A stretch of 12,247 bases of DNA, from assembly GCA_029931905.1 (NCBI GenBank), contig JAOZRH010000027.1:1-12247 (forward strand). Direction: 5' to 3'. Made by a program: the position numbers and the translations under genes. Position 1 is the first letter of the stretch. The number at the start of each line of letters is the position of its first letter. Under the pieces are notes generated by a model. It worked only from the letters and a program-made list of their open reading frames with translations. It was not told the DNA's origin and did no database searches. Shown here piece by piece: positions 6,848-12,247 of this stretch. This stretch comes from Fidelibacterota bacterium (GTDB lineage Bacteria > Fidelibacterota > Fidelibacteria > Fidelibacterales > Fidelibacteraceae).

Positions 6848-7588
6848 TTACTTTATTTTATCCATTAATGTTCTATATCTGATTTTATCTTTTGCTGTTA
6901 ATATTTTTTTAGCATCAATTTCATTAAGTGATTTTATCATATTACTTTTATCGTTCATTTTATTATAACACGATGCCATTTCCAAATATGTATTATCAAT
7001 AATTTTGGTATCATAATACTCTTCAATAATTGTCTGAAAAGTTATTATCGCTGCCTTCCATTCCCTTAAAACCATATATAATTTGCCAGCATCATAAATT
7101 TTCATAGCCAATTTATATCTCATTTTTTTAATACTTTTTTCAGCATCCTTTCGAAATTTACTCTCGGGATATTGATCAATAAAACTTTGATACGCTGTTA
7201 TAGCATTATTAGTATTCGACTGATCTCTTTCATAAATTGGCGAAAGTTCTTCAAATGTCTTTCCAATTTTAAATTTTGCCTCTTCAGAAAATGAGCTAGA
7301 TGGCCATCTGCGAAGTAATCTATCGTATTCATCAATTGCAATTAAATATTCTTTTAAATGATAATGGCATTCCGCAAGATAAAACTGAGCATCATCGGCA
7401 ATTTCACTTCCCGGAGAATTATATATAACAAAAGTAAAATGATCTACTGCTTGAAAATATTTCTCTTTTTCTATTAATTCTACTCCCTTTTCATATCTTA
7501 ATCGAAAAGATTCCGTTTTTGTTACTTTGTTATTTGAACAACCGAACATTATTACCACAAAAATTAATATATAAATTGTTTTTTTCAT
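6848..7588 (-). CDS. bamD: BamD/YfiO-type TPR outer-membrane lipoprotein
   Basis: 246-aa lipoprotein of the BamD family, expected on the periplasmic face of the outer membrane, where BamD works with BamA in barrel insertion. A short hydrophobic signal (MKKTIYILIF to residue 16) ends in a lipobox-like MFGC with C17 as the lipidated residue. Mature sequence is all-helical with TPR-like repeats: YEKGVELIEKEKYFQAVDHF (about 32-51), AQFYLAECHYHLKEYLIAIDEY (67-88), then KFKIGKTFEEL to AITAYQSFIDQYPES (105-143), and YDAGKLYMVLREWKAAIITF (165-184). The SEIADDA and SSFSEEA turns are typical of BamD. Length matches the family. AGAAGG lies 8 nt before the ATG. It is the last gene of the envelope block. 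A different TPR lipoprotein of the same fold is the alternative. Confidence 0.87.
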   Translation of the reverse strand: MKKTIYILIFVVIMFGCSNNKVTKTESFRLRYEKGVELIEKEKYFQAVDHFTFVIYNSPGSEIADDAQFYLAECHYHLKEYLIAIDEYDRLLRRWPSSSFSEEAKFKIGKTFEELSPIYERDQSNTNNAITAYQSFIDQYPESKFRKDAEKSIKKMRYKLAMKIYDAGKLYMVLREWKAAIITFQTIIEEYYDTKIIDNTYLEMASCYNKMNDKSNMIKSLNEIDAKKILTAKDKIRYRTLMDKIK

Positions 7589-7638
7589 TCTTTCACCTTC
7601 TTTATAATTGAAATATTTTCCTTTTTAAAAACTATAAT

Positions 7639-8406
7639 CTAAAACCGAAATTCAAAATTTAGTATCGCTCCATTATCATCATAAACTAATGGCACAGCAT
7701 TCATATTAAAACTTACACTATTTCCATCGTTATATTTTCTCGTTCTTACCATTGCATCAATTGCAGAAACTATATGATTAAACATTATAGCAGAAACCAC
7801 ATACGATGAACTTTTTAATAATTGATTTGTGTCGTATCTCATATCAGAATATTTACTCTGATATGGAGATGATCTATATAGTGTTTCATATCCAGTTGAA
7901 TCACCAAAATCTATCCATCCATCTTGAAATTGTTTATATTTACCAATATTTTCATAAAAATGATAATCCTTAACAGCTGTTACATTGTTTTCGTGTTTGT
8001 TATAAGCATTTGATAATGAATTCCAATCATCTCTAACACTGTATCGATTTCCATCAACAATGATAATCATATCATGTGTTTTTGGATTTCCGGTATATCC
8101 TTCCAAAAAATAGTTAACATTCCAATGACCGTCAGCATATTTTTTGTATTCAATTTTACCATCTTCACCACTTTGTTTCAATAATATAGCGGATGTTAAT
8201 CCTGTTATTTCCAAAGCACCATAAACAATTCCAGCTATTTTTGATTTACTATAAAATTGTCCAGCACCTGGAACAATTGCCGACATTATTAATGCCTTTT
8301 TAGGTGATTTTGGTTTTTTCACGATTTCAAATTTTTTGGGAATTTGTCCGAAAATAAATGTTGAAAGAGACAATACAAGTATTGTAATTATTAATATTTT
8401 TTTCAT
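7639..8406 (-). CDS. DUF5683-type envelope protein
   Basis: 255-aa exported protein with a signal peptide (MKKILIITILVLSLSTFIFG, cleavage near Q21). The block SPKKALIMSAIVPGAGQFY (34-52) and the following IAGIVYGALEITGLTSAILL (57-76) match the opening of the DUF5683 family, in which PGAGQ and a hydrophobic segment recur. A second conserved patch, RYDTNQLLKSSSYVVSAIMF then NHIVSAIDA (190-218), also fits. The C-terminus NFEFRF ends in alternating residues with a terminal Phe, as outer-membrane strands do. The biochemical role of the family is unknown; it is common in FCB genomes. AAAGGA lies 10 nt before the ATG. The gene sits 50 bp before bamD and 72 bp after the peptidase-barrel gene, presumably in the same transcript. 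Confidence 0.78.
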   Translation of the reverse strand: MKKILIITILVLSLSTFIFGQIPKKFEIVKKPKSPKKALIMSAIVPGAGQFYSKSKIAGIVYGALEITGLTSAILLKQSGEDGKIEYKKYADGHWNVNYFLEGYTGNPKTHDMIIIVDGNRYSVRDDWNSLSNAYNKHENNVTAVKDYHFYENIGKYKQFQDGWIDFGDSTGYETLYRSSPYQSKYSDMRYDTNQLLKSSSYVVSAIMFNHIVSAIDAMVRTRKYNDGNSVSFNMNAVPLVYDDNGAILNFEFRF

Positions 8407-8430
8407 TTAATTTATTCCTTTCAAATTTAT

Positions 8431-8460
8431 TTTTCGTGTCTTTTTGTGTTTTTGCAACTT
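8431..8460. repeat. Tandem array of degenerate 10-nt units
   Basis: Three 10-nt units on the plus strand: TTTTCGTGTC, TTTTTGTGTT, TTTGCAACTT. The first two differ at three positions and the third is decayed. They occupy most of the 72-bp spacer between the peptidase-barrel gene and the DUF5683 gene. The consensus matches the array at 11471-11500. Confidence 0.5.
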
Positions 8461-8478
8461 AATTTTTTATTTCAAATG

Positions 8479-11451
8479 TCAAAATTGAAATAATACTTTC
8501 CAATAAAATCTAAAATTTTGTCCAACAGTTTTTTCTACATCAAATTCATCATATCGAACTTTATCTAATCCATAAACGACATCAAATGTTAAAGCAATAG
8601 GAAACGAATAGAAAGTGTTTCCACCAATTCTCAATTCTGTTCCAACATCTTGAATTGGTTCAAAAGCAGATATTTCTCCAGACCAAGTGTTTCCAATTTG
8701 ATGATAAAATCCAAGATAAATTGAATTCATTTTAAATGGCTCAAAAGCTAAATTCATTTTCTTCACAAGTGGAAATCTTAACATAGAAGTAAGTATAAAT
8801 TTATTTGTTCCTTCAATGCTATAAAATGGATAACCTTTCAATCCCGGCATTCCACCACCAAAATAATTAAAGAAACTATCAACTTTTGTATTCTCTAACC
8901 AACCAGAATTTATATTAAAATTTAAGGCAACATTATCAGTCAATGGAATCGGCAAATGAATATCTGTATTTAATTCTAATCTCATAGTATTATTGTTATC
9001 GTATAATGACTCTAAAGTTCCAAACTCTTTATTAATTCCAAATCCTGTAATCATTTCATTCAAATCATATGCAATTATCAAATCTGTTTTAAATCCTTTT
9101 GTTGGATTAATATCTCTTCGCCACATCGGTTTTACAAAATTCCCAACATAATTAAATTCTATAGTTGTACCTTTAAAATAAGTATAACCAAATTTTTGTA
9201 ATGGAATTTGTGGATCTACATAATCATCTTTAATATGGGCGGAATATTGACCAGTAGATATATTTAAATTAAAATCATTAGCATTTCGCCAATTATATTT
9301 TATTCCCAATTTTGCATCCCAAAGGGAAAAATATACTTTTCTTTTATAAGCATTAAAATCATATAATTGTTCATATTCTGAATCCATATTCAGCGTAACA
9401 AAATATCCTTCAGCATAAATTGTCGGTAATAATCTTTTATATTCCAAACTCAAATACGAATCAATATCTTTTCGTTTATTAATTGAAGCAGATGTAAATA
9501 AATCAAATTTATTTAAGATTTCTGATTGGTATAACACAGTTCCAAATTTAAAAGCATTATAATCCCACATCACAAATGGCATAAAAAATATTCTACTAAA
9601 AGTAAGTTCGTATGGTTCAGCTTTATATTCTTCTAGATTTCTCGGATCATAATTTTCTTTTGGCAATTTATAATCTCTATAATAAGTCAAATTTGATTTA
9701 ATTGGATTCTGTTTTTCAAGTTCCGTCAATAAAAATTTCCCATTATTAAAAAGTGTATAAGCAATTTTTTCATTTTCTGGATTAATTGTTGGATAAAATG
9801 CACCACCAGTCACATTTGTTAAAGCAACGGCAGAATCAGAATTGAAATATTTTTTATACAAATTAAAAATTCCAGTTCTATCAGATGAAAAAATCATATA
9901 TTTGCCATCGCCAGAAATCGTTGGCATTCTATTGTCATAATCATAATTTTTTTCAATAGGCATAATTTCTTTAGATTCAATATCAAGCGAATAAATATCT
10001 CTGCCATGAGTAATCGCCATATCAAAAATAATTTTTTTCCCATCAATAGAAACATTAATTGTATATACTTGTTCACCACTATTAAAATCAGTTAATGGAG
10101 TAAATTCTTTATTTTTACCATTATATTTCTGAATATTATGAGTTCCATCATTTACAGTTATGAGATAAATTTCATCTTCTTTACTAATAGCTACAGAATA
10201 AATTCTACCTTTTACAGTTAATCGTTCTTCTTCCTCTTCTGTAAAATTATATTTTGCAAGATCAAACCATACCGAACCATATTTGTCTGGTTTCTGTGCC
10301 TTTGCATAATAGAGATTTTTTCCATTTTTACTCCAAGCGATATTTCCACGAGTTCTACCCGTAATCTTTTCTAACTTACCATCAATGAATTCATATAAAT
10401 TTGTTTGTCCAATATAATCATACCCCTTGCTTGATGCAAAAACTAATCTTTTACCATTTGGTGAATATGATGGAAAAAAATTGCTTGGTCCTTCAGAAAA
10501 CATCACCTTTCCATATTGTAAATTTTCTCTTATAGTTTTAGTTTGTTTTTTATAATCATGAGTTATCGTTTCCATCCATTCTTTATGAATATCTTTTCCA
10601 TTTTTACCAACAATTTTTTTGAATATTTTACTGAATGATAATCGATATTTCTTCTTTGCTTCTCTAGTTATTTTTTTGTGTATTTTGGGAGAATATTGTT
10701 CAGCAAGATAACGAACAAATGCCAAGCCGGAATTATAAACCGATTCATTTCCAGTACCTCTTTTTCCAAATGTAAACATCTCTGCCCAACTCAATAAATC
10801 ATTGTTTAATGCTCTATCGCGAAGAATCATATCACGATGAGAATCCCAAATATCATTCGTTGAACCAGAAAATTGATATTGAGCAACTCCCTCTGCCCAC
10901 CACATTGGAACAACAACATTTGGAATTGGAACTGCTCCTATTCCCTTTGGATATTCTAAAATAATGTTATCGCGAATTGGCTTTTCTCTATCCAATACCT
11001 GAACAAATCCTGCAGGAATACTTATCGGATATTTCATCGAAGCACCAAGTGAAATAATGTGGGAAAATTCGTGAGTTAATACATCTCTAATCCAATTATG
11101 ATTTCCACGAAGCTCAAACTCCAAAGGCGAAGCCCATAATAAAATTTTATTGTCAAAATAATATGCTCCACCATTAGCATAATCATCGGTATCTTGAATA
11201 ATTATATGCGTCTTATTTGCCGGTTCCCATTCATATAAACTTGTTACTTTTGGATAAATTTTTTCTGCTATTGTTAATACCATTTGAGCAGTTCGCTCTG
11301 TTCCATTATGATAATGATAAACAAAATGTTTTGATTCAAAAGTAAACCACTCGAGTTCAGGATGATTTTGAGCAAAAAGAGAAATTGAACTAACTATAAT
11401 GAAAAACAATATATTTATTGCTTTTATTTTACTTCGTAATATGAATTTCAA
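8479..11451 (-). CDS. Exported metallopeptidase / TolB-like propeller / outer-membrane barrel fusion
   Basis: 990-aa envelope protein with three parts. After a signal peptide (1-28, ending ISLFAQ) comes a gluzincin-type peptidase domain: PELEWFTFESKHFVYHYH (near 31-48), the zinc motif HEFSH (127-131) and the third ligand E187 in MWWAEGVAQY, as in peptidase MA/M1-like enzymes. Residues about 326-580 hold six PD40-like blades (326-355, 370-387, 417-443, 463-495, 508-537, 552-579) with SPNGKRLVF and SGDGKYMIF signatures, the blade number of TolB. Residues about 613-990 are a barrel with alternating aromatic strands, an Omp85-like RRDINPTKGF (778-787), GGGMPGLKGY (865-874) and terminal FRFYWKVLFQF. 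All catalytic residues are present, so proteolysis is plausible; substrate unknown. No POTRA domain is seen. The start is TTG at 11451: GAGGA lies 9 nt upstream. An in-frame TTG at 11460 directly abuts that GAGGA and is too close. There is an in-frame stop further upstream and no ATG. Confidence 0.88.
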   Translation of the reverse strand: MKFILRSKIKAINILFFIIVSSISLFAQNHPELEWFTFESKHFVYHYHNGTERTAQMVLTIAEKIYPKVTSLYEWEPANKTHIIIQDTDDYANGGAYYFDNKILLWASPLEFELRGNHNWIRDVLTHEFSHIISLGASMKYPISIPAGFVQVLDREKPIRDNIILEYPKGIGAVPIPNVVVPMWWAEGVAQYQFSGSTNDIWDSHRDMILRDRALNNDLLSWAEMFTFGKRGTGNESVYNSGLAFVRYLAEQYSPKIHKKITREAKKKYRLSFSKIFKKIVGKNGKDIHKEWMETITHDYKKQTKTIRENLQYGKVMFSEGPSNFFPSYSPNGKRLVFASSKGYDYIGQTNLYEFIDGKLEKITGRTRGNIAWSKNGKNLYYAKAQKPDKYGSVWFDLAKYNFTEEEEERLTVKGRIYSVAISKEDEIYLITVNDGTHNIQKYNGKNKEFTPLTDFNSGEQVYTINVSIDGKKIIFDMAITHGRDIYSLDIESKEIMPIEKNYDYDNRMPTISGDGKYMIFSSDRTGIFNLYKKYFNSDSAVALTNVTGGAFYPTINPENEKIAYTLFNNGKFLLTELEKQNPIKSNLTYYRDYKLPKENYDPRNLEEYKAEPYELTFSRIFFMPFVMWDYNAFKFGTVLYQSEILNKFDLFTSASINKRKDIDSYLSLEYKRLLPTIYAEGYFVTLNMDSEYEQLYDFNAYKRKVYFSLWDAKLGIKYNWRNANDFNLNISTGQYSAHIKDDYVDPQIPLQKFGYTYFKGTTIEFNYVGNFVKPMWRRDINPTKGFKTDLIIAYDLNEMITGFGINKEFGTLESLYDNNNTMRLELNTDIHLPIPLTDNVALNFNINSGWLENTKVDSFFNYFGGGMPGLKGYPFYSIEGTNKFILTSMLRFPLVKKMNLAFEPFKMNSIYLGFYHQIGNTWSGEISAFEPIQDVGTELRIGGNTFYSFPIALTFDVVYGLDKVRYDEFDVEKTVGQNFRFYWKVLFQF

Positions 11452-11460
11452 AACTCCCAA

Positions 11461-11465
11461 TCCTC
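11461..11465 (-). promoter_or_regulatory. Ribosome-binding site that sets a TTG start
   Basis: GAGGA on the minus strand is 9 nt before the TTG at 11451 and directly next to the TTG at 11460. The spacing decides for 11451, which also gives a tidy signal peptide beginning MKFILRSK. This is the only gene in the window that needs a non-ATG start. Confidence 0.6.
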
Positions 11466-11470
11466 TATTT

Positions 11471-11500
11471 ATTCGTATTTATGTATTTTTTTTCGTGGTT
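11471..11500. repeat. Degenerate 10-nt repeats in the spacer before the peptidase-barrel gene
   Basis: Three decamers on the plus strand in register: ATTCGTATTT, ATGTATTTTT, TTTCGTGGTT. Their shared pattern, roughly TTTCGTRTTT, is that of the array at 8431-8460. They fill the 55-bp spacer between the T9SS cargo gene and the peptidase-barrel gene, which has no terminator. The units are strongly decayed, so the call is moderate. Confidence 0.4.
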
Positions 11501-11506
11501 TCTTAT

Positions 11507-12247
11507 CTATTTCAATATAGCAGGTTTAATAAAATATTCTTTTGTCATTCCATTGCCAACAATTTTTATTCGTGCAATATAAACACCTGATTCTATATCA
11601 TCAACATTCCATTCAATTTCATTTATTTGATTTTGTTTCGCAGTTTGTGATAATTTTACAACAAATTTCCCAGTCAACTCATAAATATGAATATCAATTT
11701 TTTCTGCATTAATTGCGAAATAACGAAATTTTGTTTTTCCATTCTCAATTGGATTTGGATAATTATAAATCAATCCATCACGAATTAATTCATCACTATC
11801 TATTATTGTTGCACTTTGATTAGAAAAAACTCTGTTTGTATTTTCTAAATTTTTCCCATTATAACCCCAATAAACACTATCATATTCAGTAGTCCAAATC
11901 GTTCCATCTGCAACAATAACATTTTGATTGTTGAAATTATCAACAAAAAACGAATGTGAATTTGGAGGTGCAGTTCTACTTGAAATTTTTGTTCCATCAA
12001 CTGAATATTCGTCAAGTTCACCAGCTTCAGTTATAGCTAAAATTCTATATTCATTGTTTTTTTCAACAATTCTGATTTCGTTGTAATCTTTAAATATCGG
12101 AAAACCATTTAAAAAATATCCATAACGACTTAAAATCGCCAAAATTTTTCTATCATTATAAGTTCCGATAACTACAAATTCGCTCTCTCCATCATTATTA
12201 ATATGTACAGGAATTATTTTATCAATTTTTATTGAAGTTGCATATTT
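11507..12247 (-). CDS. T9SS type A sorting domain protein, C-terminal part
   Basis: Partial gene: the frame stays open to the right edge, so the N-terminus with its signal peptide is missing and 246 residues are visible. Near the start of the visible part IPVHINNDGESEFVVIG (visible residues 12-28) resembles an FG-GAP/VCBS propeller blade with an acidic NNDG loop. A similar SRYGYFLNGFPIF follows, as in repeat-rich FCB surface proteins. From about residue 160 (nucleotide 11770) to the stop comes a classic T9SS type A sorting domain: YNYPNP, KFRYFAI, IDIHIYELTGKFV, EIEWNVDDIESGVYIARI, ending KEYFIKPAILK. The protein should cross the outer membrane by T9SS, with the domain removed or anchored by the sortase. 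A TTG at 12142 could serve as a start, but the frame continues past it and it is not the true start. The catalytic or binding part lies outside the window. Confidence 0.9.
   Translation of the reverse strand, partial: KYATSIKIDKIIPVHINNDGESEFVVIGTYNDRKILAILSRYGYFLNGFPIFKDYNEIRIVEKNNEYRILAITEAGELDEYSVDGTKISSRTAPPNSHSFFVDNFNNQNVIVADGTIWTTEYDSVYWGYNGKNLENTNRVFSNQSATIIDSDELIRDGLIYNYPNPIENGKTKFRYFAINAEKIDIHIYELTGKFVVKLSQTAKQNQINEIEWNVDDIESGVYIARIKIVGNGMTKEYFIKPAILK

Noticed and set aside
8422..8429. TAAATTTG on the minus strand as a Bacteroidota-type -7 box
   Set aside because: There is no TTTG about 19 nt upstream, and initiation there would fall inside the Shine-Dalgarno of the DUF5683 gene.
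11452..11460. TTG at 11460 as start of the peptidase-barrel gene
   Set aside because: GAGGA directly touches this codon; the TTG three codons later has normal spacing.

Overview
The window is a very AT-rich stretch (under about one third G+C by eye) with every gene on the minus strand and short spacers. It looks like a member of the Fibrobacterota-Chlorobiota-Bacteroidota (FCB) superphylum, because it combines a GWxTD-domain protein, a DUF5683-type protein, a cargo protein with a type IX secretion (T9SS, Por) C-terminal sorting domain, and outer-membrane barrel proteins. Unlike most Bacteroidota, nearly all genes here have clear Shine-Dalgarno sequences, so a low-GC lineage outside the core Bacteroidota (for example Cloacimonadota, Delongbacteria or Marinimicrobia) is my best guess. 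That assignment is inference.

Reading in the direction of transcription (right to left), the first block is an envelope cluster. It starts with the C-terminal part of a T9SS-exported protein (12247 to 11507, truncated by the window edge). Next is a large three-part protein (11451 to 8479): a secreted HExxH metallopeptidase, a six-bladed TolB-like propeller and an Omp85-like outer-membrane barrel. It is followed by a DUF5683 envelope protein (8406 to 7639) and a BamD-like TPR lipoprotein (7588 to 6848). A good rho-independent terminator (6775 to 6741) closes the block.

The second unit is nadD (6724 to 6143), NAD biosynthesis. Its start codon is so close to the terminator that its promoter must lie in or before the hairpin. 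A 209-bp spacer follows, with two tandem short-repeat arrays (7-nt and 9-nt units) and a candidate promoter for the third block.

The third block is smc (5933 to 2319), a GWxTD lipid/envelope-type protein (2322 to 940, ATGA overlap with smc) and a ROK-family sugar kinase (935 to 33, 4 nt after the previous stop). The tight packing implies one mRNA and translational coupling of a chromosome-organising ATPase with an exported protein and a kinase.

The most unusual items are the peptidase-propeller-barrel fusion, the short-period degenerate repeats that fill the spacers between transcription units (7, 9 and 10-nt periods), and the terminator/leader arrangement before nadD. I saw no RNA genes, CRISPR arrays, insertion sequences or phage genes.
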